Shown: positions 44,386 through 54,209 of the stretch, in pieces | Position numbering within the stretch: position 1 is the first letter of the stretch | Layout of the letters: every line of letters starts with the position of its first letter | DNA from: Leptasterias polaris | Taxonomy: Eukaryota > Echinodermata > Asteroidea > Forcipulatida > Asteriidae | Direction: 5' to 3' | Assembly (NCBI GenBank): GCA_037783415.1 | Contig: JAZGTN010000098.1 | Location: forward strand, 310,001 to 374,000 | Length of the DNA: 64,000 bases | Program-made: the position numbers and the translations under genes | Notes under the pieces: model-generated | What the model was told of the DNA's origin: nothing | Seen by the model: only the letters and a program-made list of their open reading frames with translations | The model's database searches: none

Positions 44386-44539
44386 CTTGATAACAATTCT
44401 GTCGTTCCATGATAGTTATCTCGGAAATCCGTCTTTCCTTGATAACAATTCTGTCGTTCCATGATTTTTATCTCAGTATTCCACCTTTCCGAGATAATAA
44501 TCTCGGAAACTCGGAAATGTGGATGGTCACTTTAAGCTT

Positions 44540-44542
<3 letters not shown>
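44386..44542. repeat. Solo end fragment of the foldback element
   Basis: Matches 43385-43530 (CTTTCCTTGATAACAATTCT through CACTTTAAGCTT) but stands alone between two minisatellite/LINE-tail blocks. Confidence 0.85.
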
Positions 44543-44545
<3 letters not shown>

Positions 44546-44577
<32 letters not shown>

Positions 44578-44814
44578 CAAGTTCGCCCCAAACAAGGCTA
44601 AAAGCCACTCTTGGTAAGGGGCTATAAGAGGAAAATTATAAAACATGAAAAGAACTCAGGAGAGCTGGAGGTAGGAATTGATATTCCTCTTGAAACAGTC
44701 TAGATTGTAGGATGAAGGGAAACATGCACCAGGCAAGGAGTTCCAAAGAGATGCAGTACGTGGAATAAAGCTGTTGGAATGGCTCTTTGTTCTACATCTC
44801 AGCAAATTAAGAGT
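44546..44814 (-). mobile_element. LINE 3' end with poly-A, minus orientation, copy 2
   Basis: Virtually identical to 43989-44253, with a longer T run (about 28). The shared minisatellite flanks show that it arose by local segmental duplication, not a second insertion. Confidence 0.8.
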
Positions 44815-45182
44815 GTACTGAACATGTACTCATAATTACAAGCCTCAAACATGACCAATACTTCTGTATTACTGCTCTTGTTTCACTTAAACTGAACAGG
44901 TACTCATTACTAGCCTCAAACACAACCAATACTGCTGTATTACTGCTCTTGTTTCACTTCAACTAAACATGTACTCATTACAAGCCTCAAAAATGACTAA
45001 TAGTACTGCTGTCTTAGTGCTCTTGTTTCACTTAAACTGAACAGGTACTCATTACAAGCCTCAAACATGACAAATACTGCTGTATTACTGCTCTTGTTTC
45101 ACTTAAACTGAACATGTACTCATTACAAGCCTCAAACACAACCAATACTGCTGTATTACTGCTCTTGTTTCACTTCAATTGA
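44815..45182. repeat. 72-bp minisatellite, block 3
   Basis: About five units, ending in TTTCACTTCAATTGAACAAA at the junction with a satellite fragment. Confidence 0.9.
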
Positions 45183-45185
45183 ACA

Positions 45186-45540
45186 AATTTTCGAGGCTGA
45201 AAAAATGACTGGACTACCCTTATCGTTTTTCCCAAAATCGGCCGAAAATATTTTGTTTCCAAATCGCCTGAAATTTGGTATATAGTTGAAACGGAGTGCG
45301 AGGAGCAGAACATTCTTGGTTTGAGTTGTCTACGTTGGCAACTTTTTAAGATATTGCCTGATTTTCGATATAACGGTGCCTCAAAATCAAGATTAAAATG
45401 CATTTGTGGTCCCAACTCCTCTTCTTCATAATGTCTTCTTCATATATGTGTATAAACGTAAATCTGCCACTTCTAAAAACGCACATAAGGCGCAAACATT
45501 GATAATATCAGTGCCCTTACACTATGAAAATCTTTGGTGT
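45186..45540 (+). repeat. Single truncated copy of the 357-bp satellite plus tail
   Basis: TTTTCGAGGCTGAAAAAATG through GCATTTGTGGTCCCAACTCC, then TTCTTCATAATGTCTTCTTC and CACATAAGGCGCAAACATTG. Identical in layout to the last unit and tail of the array at 63200-63630. Confidence 0.9.
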
Positions 45541-46372
45541 GAAACAACCGTGAAATCTCAGTGAAGTGCAGGTTTTGGCTGAAATTCAAGGAATTATTTC
45601 TCTTTCACCAAGCTTTGAGGGAATTTCAATTCCGGAACAAAGAATCTCTAGACTATTGACTGGCCTCCTTGAATTTCAGCCTGATTTCAGGGAGTGTGCT
45701 CCATCATCCAAGCCCACTGGACCTCCTTAATTGGTGAATAATTCTCCGGGAATGTCATTTCCCACTTCCCCCACTCCATGGTCCCATGGGGGTTATTAGC
45801 CTGTTAGTGTTATCAAGCTCTACTCCAAATGTAAACATTGGTCTATCCACAGTGTGCCGATCTGAAACAAGGTGACACCCAAAAGGCTGACTAATAATAA
45901 ACCATGTATCAGGTTGACTTCCCCTCATTAGACAGTAATCTATCCAGCCGGGTTTATATGGAGGACACCTTACAATTTGGTGAATACTCCTTGAATTAAA
46001 CCACCCTACCCTACACACAGACACCCAAAACAGCCTTGGCTGTTTTCAGCAGTACAGCACAGTGAACACAACGTCAAACACTTATGCTCTAGCAATTATG
46101 TGTTATTGGCCATGTTCTCTTCAACCATGTACTCAGTACTATTACCTCAAATATGAGCCAAAACTGATGAACTCCTTAAGTAACTCGAATGATCGGATAT
46201 TGAGATGTGTCGGATATTGAGATGTGATCATACAATGCCTAATATTTAATAATGACAGTTGCATCAGTAGAGCATACTGCATCAATTTAGAGCCTAAAAT
46301 TGAAACTTTAAAAATCGCAAAAATTTGATTAAAATGCTGGACTTTTTCAATTTAGCCTGTTTTTCAAGTATT
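45541..46372. other. Unassigned sequence with a weak endonuclease-like frame
   Basis: A minus-strand frame at 45755-46024 reads WIDYCLMRGSQPDTWF then HLVSDRHTVDRPMFTFG, loosely like the end of a LINE endonuclease (SDH motif as SDRH). Too short and weak to annotate as a gene. Confidence 0.3.
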
Positions 46373-46492
46373 AAAGGCACTAGACACTTTTGGTAATTAC
46401 TCAAAATAATAATATTGTTAGCATAAAAACTTACTTGGTAACGAGCAATGGAGAGCTGTTGATAGTATAAAACATTGTGAGAAACGGCTCAT
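46373..46492 (+). repeat. Dispersed repeat (AAAGGCACTAGACACTTTTG)
   Basis: Includes GGTAATTACTCAAAATAATA and GTATAAAACATTGTGAGAAA. Its second half is shared with 6222-6260. Confidence 0.7.
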
Positions 46493-46499
46493 ATAGGGC

Positions 46500-46760
46500 T
46501 AGAGGCGCCTGTCTCCTGAAAAGGTCAAAACATTACCGATGCCAGCAGGGATAGGACTATAACTATTAGTTCTCTGTTGGTGGGACAGACGTATCCCCAT
46601 ACTTTTGTTTTGGGCACTGGCCTGGTAACCAGTCTTTTTTTCTTGTCTTTTTCTTCCATTCTTCTTCCATTCTGTGCTTTTTAACATGTGCTGCGCCTTT
46701 GATCATTTTGTATATAAGGGGTGCAATATAAATGTTAAATATTATTATTATTATTATTAG
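46500..46760 (+). mobile_element. Non-LTR retroelement 3' tail
   Basis: Ends ATATAAGGGGTGCAATATAA then (ATT)n at 46740-46759, the typical tail of a 5'-truncated LINE/SINE. No RT coding part remains. Confidence 0.6.
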
Positions 46761-47790
46761 ACCCCAAGTTTCCAATTGTTGGCCTAGTGTCATCAATTAT
46801 CAATATTTCTCCAAATAAAGCCTGCATTCTAAGCTATGTAAGCCTGACCCTATACAAGCATGTGCAGTTGTGATCACCAGTTAGTTTTCATATCACATCG
46901 GCATTATCGCCGGTTAAAAAAGAAAACACACAACAAGATTTGGGAAGGTAACGTTTCTCAAAGAGGGGGACGGGAAACGATTGTATGTTTTCCCTTTCCT
47001 TCCTTCATTGTACACATTTGTGTTATTTCTTTAAAGCCTTGTGTATTTATTAGTTAAATAAAAAATATGCGAAAACAGCTAATTGTCCCCTGTTATTTAG
47101 GTTCGTAGTATTTAATTTAGTTTAAAATAGGCCTAATCATCAATTATACGTCCTATGTTTGCAACGGACTAATCTTCTTATTTTTGAGAAAAGAGGAATG
47201 TCCCTAGTAGTTTGAGGTGAGCTAATAATTGTTATTAGGCTAAATTGTTTTTATAATACAAAATGTTGATCAGGCGACCTTCGGACTACGACCTATAATT
47301 TCACAATGATACAAATTTCCTTACTCTGTGAACCCCGCCCCAACTATATAGCTTCTCCCCCTCCCCCGCCCCTGCCCCCGCATATCTGCCCCCCCCCCCC
47401 CCCCCCCGCATCTGGAAAAAACCCTCCACCAGACTAGCAGTGAGGGATTATTTTGAATAATTTTGATATAGGCCCTAAACAATCAAAACAGGCAACAATT
47501 TCCGATTAGATAATGCAAAATGTTTTCAATTAAAATTATTATAGGCCTATTATTAAATAATAATAATAATAACACAGCAAAATCGAGGAACTTAATGATA
47601 AATAGACTTGGTTCCAAGTCTGTGATCGTGGTTTTTAGTCTACCTGACAGTCAATACATAGCCTGAAATAGCGCCCTTAGAGTGTGATAGCCTATATGCG
47701 GGGAATTTTGCGTGGCTGATGCAGAGAAATAACCGCGATCTCAGACTTGAATTCAAGTCTAAGTGATAAACGGCGTACGACTTCTGATAC
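46761..47790. other. Intergenic / possible promoter region
   Basis: C homopolymer at about 47390-47407 and several AAT/ATT runs. No coding. The 3' end leads into the candidate promoter of the 47.8-kb exon. Confidence 0.5.
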
Positions 47791-47825
47791 CCATGGTGCA
47801 TTGCGGTCATAAAATGGCGCCTGTT
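47785..47825 (+). promoter_or_regulatory. YY1-like start-site element
   Basis: GGTGCATTGCGGTCATAAAA then TGGCGCC. GCATTGCGG/GCATTGTGGG followed by AAAATGGCG resembles TATA-less animal promoters in which YY1 overlaps the start codon. The same arrangement is at 36237-36256. Confidence 0.4.
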
Positions 47826-47949
47826 TTTCAACACAGTACGTGGGGAGGGGAACATTCTCAGTTTCAGACAACGGGAAACTGTTCAAGACTGCTTTTTTTG
47901 AACAACATGGACACGTTAGGTTATTCTGCAAGAAATCAAGGTCTTTTTG
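47814..47949 (+). CDS. Candidate first coding exon of an unknown gene
   Basis: ATG in CATAAAATGGCGCC (YY1-like context, with GCATTGCGG just upstream), 45 open codons (MAPVFQHSTWGGEHSQFQTT and onward to NQGLF), then a consensus donor GTAAGT at 47950, phase 1. An in-frame ATG also exists at 47793 and another at 47908. Later exons are not visible in the window. I do not recognise the protein. Confidence 0.45.
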
Positions 47950-48283
47950 GTAAGTTTATTAATTGTGTTTTCATTTTTAGTAATGTTTATGAAGAAATAA
48001 TAATTTTTCTGGGCAACAATTTTGAAACCGCGTCAACCTCGTACACAAACTTAAGACGGGGGCGATAATTTTCACGCCATCATGGCCATGATGTTAACAG
48101 GTAGCCTTAATTAAAAGGTTGTTAATTTTACTAAGTTTTATTTCCTTAGTCCAGATTGAGAAGCGGGAATTTAATTTCCAGTATATTATTAAAACTTGAC
48201 ATGCCTATTTTTATTTAAATTTGACACTTCTTAAAATTAATATTTAAACTTTTTAAAGTTTAAAATCACATACTATAGACCCT

Positions 48284-49600
48284 AGCCCACCTTGTTGTTG
48301 GAATACAGGTCAACTCGTACGCACGCAATCTCGTACGCACCAACTCGTACACACACAAAGTCGTACGCACACAAACTCGTATGCACACCAACTCGTACGC
48401 AAGTGTAATTCACTAGGTCTATACTTAATAATAATAATAATAATTAAAACTTGTAAAGCGCCATCTATCTAAGACTAAACTTATTCCGAGGCGCATAAAA
48501 ACCAAACAAAAACAAAAAACAGAAAGAGTAACCAAAAAGATTACAAATTACGTAGCTTCGGGTCTTTCTGATATTTCTATGGTTTATGGAAATTCTCCTC
48601 AGTTAAAATGTAAATTTGTTTGAAAAGAATGGCCGTTAAATAATAGATGTTGAAATCGGACAGCAGTTAGGACCTTAGTTTTAATAGCAAATAAATTTAT
48701 AAATCTGAAAGATTTTGGGTAGTTTTTCCCGTTAGGAAATGCTTAGCCTACTCTATATGTTAAAATGTAACAAAAACTGTGGTTTTTCCTGAAGTGAATT
48801 TGAAGCTGCTCCCAGACAACAAACTGATTGAACGATGATTTGGTTGACAGATTGGGCCACTCGTCATCTCTATTGAGAAGGCATCTTCAAAAGGAAGCTA
48901 CTTTCTAATTTTATTTTTGATCTCAAATAAAGCGCACGGATTCTCTTCCATTTAATTAATTTTACTTTATATTTTACTTTAAATTACATTTTCACTCTTT
49001 CATTTTATAAGGCCTAGCTTCCTTTGAAATAATTTTTTAATAATTATTACGAATTAATAATTCCCGCTGTCTGTTCGTATATCAACTCGTAGAAATACAC
49101 CTGCGTATGAGTTTGTGTGTGTACGAGCGGGTGGGCGCACGAGTTGACCAATTGGCGTACGGGTCGGCAGGCGTACGAGTTTGCGTACGTACGAGTTGAC
49201 CTGTTTCCCTTTGGCTCTCTTTTAACATAGGTCTCATAACAGCCCAGTCACCATCCATACAATCATGTCTAAAACGCTAAGTTTTAAAAGTACGAGCAAG
49301 TTGTACCTCTTTGATTGCAAATTTCTCCCACTTATAAACATCCCATACTACTCCGACCTTACTTCACTTTGTTCCTTACATCTGGCGAATTTTTATGATA
49401 CATTCCAGGGCTCACCAAATGATGCCTTTGTCCAGATATGATGATTTGAAAATGGCAAACAAAATCGTGTACAAAAATTACATTGAAGTTTGTCGTGCCT
49501 GGGGGCCGCCTTTTTACTTATGATTCTCTGCCTGTTAATCGTGAGAAAGTCAGGGCGCCAGGCTGATCTGCAAGCTGAATCCTTGGCCACACGTCCCGCC
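48284..49600. mobile_element. Second, disrupted copy of the Mutator-like MITE
   Basis: TAGCCCACCTTGTTG at 48288 and, after an inserted element (48306-49203), GGCTCTCTTTTAACATAGGT through ATTCTCTGCC. It matches 38602-38960. The right half and right TIR are missing. Confidence 0.75.
48306..49203. mobile_element. Foldback element with ACTCGTACG-rich ends
   Basis: Ends CAGGTCAACTCGTACG and CGTACGAGTTGACCTG (perfect inverted repeats). Each end carries several tandem GTACG-type repeats (48306-48412; 49110-49203). It is nested in the Mutator-like copy. No clear target duplication. The interior is AT-rich, with a retroelement tail at 48427-48560. Confidence 0.85.
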
Positions 49601-50315
49601 CATTTTTCAATTTGATGTATAATTTTTATAATTATTTGAAGAATTTTTTGGTATACTCTAATTAAGCTACGATAATCCACTGGGGCGCTAGTACAACCGC
49701 AGATGTCAAAATTTCGAAAAAGCGAGTACAGCGCCCCAGTTACTGGGTCTATTATCCCCACTTCTGTGGCCAAGTGCGATAACAATTTCAAAGTGCATTC
49801 GCTACTGGCCAGTCGGCGGTTTAAACCAGCTAATAATGTGTTCACCTAGCTCCCTCTTAGCTTGCCTTGTGTGTTTTGGATGTTCAAACAAAAAACCTTT
49901 AAAAAGATATTTCAAACAATAATTGTGTTTTTCAATGGTTGCTTTATGTATCTGCTCCGCCAACAGCCCGGCCTACCGCTGATGACGTCATATTTTGATT
50001 GGCATGATTAGGATCATTCCAAAATGGCAGATCATTCCAAAATGGCGGCGCCCGGTTCACATCGTGGAAAGTAATTTGGAGTAAGTCGCACAATTATCTT
50101 TTAAAAAAGTTATTTGTTTGAACATCCAAAACACACAAGGCAAGCTAAGAGCTAGGTGAACATATTTAGCTGTTTTAAACTGCCGTCTGGCCCGTAGGGA
50201 ATGCACTTTTAAATGGTTATTGCTTAGCTTATAAAAATAAATGCCCCAGTGGATTATAGTAGCTTAATTATATAAACAATATTCAAATAGATACAAATTA
50301 TACATCAAATTGAAG
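49598..50315. mobile_element. Palindromic (foldback) element with about 225-320-bp arms
   Basis: CAATTTGATGTATAATTT ... AATCCACTGGGGCGC on the left and GCCCCAGTGGATTATAGTAG ... AAATTATACATCAAATTG on the right, plus inner blocks GTTCACCTAGCTC/GAGCTAGGTGAAC and GTGTTTTGGATGTTC/GAACATCCAAAACAC. The centre has tandem CATTCCAAAATGGC. No coding. Confidence 0.85.
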
Positions 50316-50689
50316 TGATTCCTGAAGTGAGCCAAAATTTTGTTTGTTGGGCAGCTAGTACCAGTTAATATCGAACCCACACTCTGTTGGGCTAAAGTCC
50401 ATTGGACTTGACAGTTCGGCCCGGAAACACCATAACCGAAACATCAGCAATTATATAAATGTTGTGAAAGACATAGTTAAAGGACCTATTTAGGGTTAGT
50501 TATTTTTTTTTTCAAAGCTCCTTTTCTCATCTTTTTGATGAGTAAATATTATACACCATGTTTTTGCAGGAGGTGCCTGCTTTTGGAATGCAGTATAGGA
50601 TGCAGAACTATAAAGACAGAAGAGACAAAAAACTACATAATCGCCTGAGGCTTGTGTTTTGCTACGTGTTTCTCTTAAGATAGACACTA

Positions 50690-50850
50690 GAGGCACTGGG
50701 CATTTCAAAATATTGCTTAATGATTTCCTGGTAATCAGAAATGAGCAGGATACCAATCACAAATCATACATGTGACATGGCAATTTGACTGGTAGCCATA
50801 TTCTAGTAAGCATCATTTTGTTGTGCTTAAACTGCTTTATGAAATTGTGC
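50690..50850. mobile_element. Decayed GGGCCC-type MITE
   Basis: ACTGGGCATTTCAAAATATT, AGAAATGAGCAGGATACCA and TTTATGAAATTGTGCC follow the layout of 13009-13185. Confidence 0.6.
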
Positions 50851-51387
50851 CAAGGAAAGCAGTAAAGGTAGTGACTGTCCAGCATTCAGCAAACAGTACA
50901 ACTTTGAATAATTTCAATCCATTCAAATCAATAAACATTCATTCCACGATGGTTTTAACAAATACCATGTACTTGGCCGGATTTCGCAAAGACTTAAACA
51001 TTGATCTTAACTGTGTATCAATCTGAACTGCTAAACAGTGTGATGTCACATTACAAATCACTGCGGCAATACTGACAACTCATCTTACAATGATTCTTAG
51101 TGCTTTGTGAAATCGAACCATGGCCCTAATTTCATAAAGCTGCTTATAAGCAGAGAAAAATGCTGAACAAATTTCTGGTAAGGGACCATGGATAAATTAA
51201 GAATATGCAAGATTGTTTGGCATTTTGATTCAGCTCTTGTTAAACTATTTCTGGTACAGAACAAGTTTTTATCTACAAGCCTAGTGGTGTTGTGGATTTT
51301 CCCAACAAATTTAAGCCCCGCATTACTTGTAGGGCCTATGTTTGTGATAAAAAAGTAATACCAGAAAACAAATTAGGTCAAAATGTT
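50851..51387. other. Intergenic, no gene seen
   Basis: Contains another MITE-like relic at 51122-51180 (CCCTAATTTCATAAAGCTGC). Nothing coding. Confidence 0.5.
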
Positions 51388-51640
51388 GAGATACTTGGGT
51401 GTGATCCCTGGCTACACAGCAGTTAAAGGTTGAACGGCTTCTGACTGGCAACCATCGAAAAAAGAGATTGACAAAAAAGGAAGACGCCAACATATGGCTA
51501 GATAACTCAGCTGGTAGAGGGCCTGCACAATAATCTGGAGGTCTTGGTTCAAATCCTACTCTAGTCAATTTTGTCTTTGCCCAAAAACATTTGAAAATTT
51601 ACCCAGTCAGTTTCTCTTGTGGTTTATCATTTGATACTAT
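51388..51640 (+). mobile_element. Dispersed repeat with tRNA-Asn-like module (51496-51566)
   Basis: Same structure as 3919-4190: TTGGGTGTGATCCCTGGC, AGATTGACAAAAAAGG, a 71-nt decayed tRNA-like module, then CCCAGTCAGTTTCTCTTGTG. The anticodon loop reads CAATAAT, so it is more degenerate. Confidence 0.65.
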
Positions 51641-53690
51641 TTATTATATAACAGTGATCATTGAGAGTAAGACCCCGCTACCCTGGTGATATGATTTGTG
51701 AGCTGGCAGCTGAGAAGCTGAATTGTGAAGGACATGGCTACAAGTTTGAGCCGCAGGCATACGAGGGCACCTTTGGCAGCCAGTCACATGGTCTTAATGT
51801 CTTGCCCCTTTGATATATATCCATACGCTGTGGACGTCCTGATTTGTTTATGAAAATGAAACAGTTCAGACTACAGATGAGAATATCTTGAGGCGGACTA
51901 AGTAAACAGGTCAGACTTTGAGAAAGAATGATTATTTTGTGAGTTTGGAATTTGTTTGGTCCGAAATCAACAAAATTTAACATAAAGGCAAGGTAAGATT
52001 TTTCAATATTTGGGTCGAAACAATTTCTTTGATTTTATTGTTTCTACAAACTACTGATGACATTTTATTTGTGTAGACTGGGTACATTCGATAAAGTTTG
52101 AGAAATATTGGTGCAAAATGAATGAAATACACTCTGCTGGCATGGTCAATTTTTCAAAACAAATTAATGTAATTTTATGGTTTCAAATGATACAGTAAAT
52201 GCTAAAAGCAAGACCTTAACACCCCATTTATTTCTGGTAGGTGTTAAGTTAACTTCTGGTCCAACTTTACCTTTTAAAACCAATACATGCTTCTCATTGG
52301 GTGACCACAGATTGCTTGAGTGTCTGGGTGATCTTACAATTGTGGGCCAAGAACATCACTACCTCCTGGGACTCACAGAGGACGTTCCGGTCAGCCATGA
52401 CTCGTATGAACTAAGCTGCCCTGTAAAAATGAAGAATTGGAAGACAACTTATATCTTTTGCAAAGGTAATTCTCAACATTACACCCCCCCCCCCCCCCCC
52501 CCCCCCCCCCACAGGGCAGCTTAGTTCATACACGCTTGGCCTACTCTTTGGTTACATTTATCATAAAGTAGGCAAACCATTTGAAACCATTCAACTGTCT
52601 GGGTAGTGTACGGTGGCACAACTGTGCACAGAGCCACCTGTACTATGTACATGTAGATGCATCCATAATTTGGTTTTAACCACTAGGTGTTTGTTCACTT
52701 CTTATTACGCAAAACTGTTAAAAACTGAGAAACAGTGGAAAGCAGAAAAATACAGAACTTATTAATATGATTTGCGGTTATTGAATGCAGTTTAGATGTT
52801 TATTCAATTACTTTTCTTCTGCCTATGAGCATCAGATCATGAAGGAAGAGGGACCCATGATCAAATCAAATTCATTGGTCAAGGCAATTAATTAATTAAT
52901 TTCTTGGGGGGGGGGGGGGGGGTTGGATTTCCCATATGTAGCTGGTTTGTTTTGCTTCACTGAATCGTGTCCAAAGATGTATTTAAAAAATATACCGAGC
53001 CAGAATAGTACAATTGTTCATAATTGATGCGAGGTTACAGTTTCAAATCTATAGAATAGTTTCTCTACAAACATATTTATTTATGTTGACTCTATTGAAC
53101 CTTTGTGTCAGTTCGTGGCGACGAAAATTGTCAGTTTCGGTGCAAAGTTGCCTAGCCTCATCATCGTAATTCAAAAAGTAAAGCTCCTGAAGCGCTGAAA
53201 ATTCATGAAATTGTAGGCCTCGGTTAACATTGTCTAAACATGCAAAAAACTGAAAACTAAAATAAAAGTGGTTTTGTACACAGTGTGTCAGTTCGTGGCG
53301 TCGATGACGATTTTTATTAGAAAGTTTTTAAATGTCTAATTTTAATGCAGTCTGTTTCCAGCTTATAAAATCTTAGCCATTTTCTAAAATTCTAAGTGAT
53401 GTTTTAAAATAAAAAGAAACACCAGGATGTCTGTGAAAAAAATGTAAAAAGAAGTTGTGTACTCGATGTTTGTTTTGTGGGATGAATTTCTATTAAATGT
53501 ATGCGCTACCCCACACCAAAATCAGGTAGTTCCCCCAAAGCATTAACCAGGAGCAAGTTCGATCTAGGACCATAGTTGATCTTAAAATTAATCAGTTCAA
53601 TAAGTTTGACTGGGATTCTATGAAGCAATATTTCTTAATGAAGAGTTTTAGTTTACAAAAGAAAGTAAATTCTTTTAATTGCTCTGTGAA
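51641..53690. other. Intergenic, homopolymers and small inverted repeat
   Basis: C homopolymer of about 25 at 52484-52510 lies between GAACTAAGCTGCCCTGT (52412) and ACAGGGCAGCTTAGTTC (52511), which are inverted copies. G homopolymer at 52909-52922. An open frame of 115 codons (52177-52524) ends in the homopolymer and has no recognisable similarity. Confidence 0.5.
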
Positions 53691-53703
53691 AAAAAAAATA
53701 GCA

Positions 53704-53774
53704 CTAGGTGGGGTTCGAACCCACCTCCATTTCAGTGTCTGTTTAGTTTGCTTACCACTAGACCACCGAGCAAG
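53704..53774 (-). tRNA. tRNA-like repeat module
   Basis: Minus strand GGTCTAGTGGTAAGC (D-arm/A box) and GGTGGGTTCGAACCCCACC (a perfect T-arm). The acceptor stem pairs poorly and the anticodon arm is not clear, so it is a tRNA relic or SINE head. Confidence 0.5.
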
Positions 53775-54111
53775 TCCAGTACATGGAGGTGGTTCAAATG
53801 CTGTTTTGCAGCATTGGGTACCGCAACGATTTAATAGATGATGCAAAATTCAAAATCTATTTTAAAAACAAAAGGTGTTCAAGACTTAGGCCTAAACCAC
53901 TCGTGGAAAGAATATCGGCCTATCATCGTTCAAGTTGGTCACTGCGAGATTTTGCGAGAGCCAGTTGCATTTCCCTGTAGTCTGGGGAAGACACACGTTG
54001 TTGGAACCAGCCAAAGATAACATCAGGTACCCGATTATCGCTTGATAACAGAGACAACCTGTAGGAGTCAGGGTGCTCGACGGCTGTTGATTCCGTGACG
54101 CGAGTATTCAA

Positions 54112-54200
54112 AATGGCGTCCAGTTGTGCTGGATTACTGTCAAATGGCACCGTTGATGATGCGCATTTTATATGATTTAATATCTCTATGGAGCTTTAGA
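54112..54200 (+). other. Possible small first exon with YY1-like start
   Basis: CAAAATGGCGTCCAGTTG: ATG followed by 20 codons (MASSCAGLLSNGTVDDAHFI), then TGA, then a donor-like GTAAGC at 54203. It could be a non-coding first exon or chance. No downstream exon identified. Confidence 0.25.
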
Positions 54201-54209
54201 GGTAAGCTT

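Noticed and set aside
45755..46024. LINE endonuclease fragment on the minus strand
   Set aside because: Only a vague IDY...SDRH resemblance. Other endonuclease motifs are missing.
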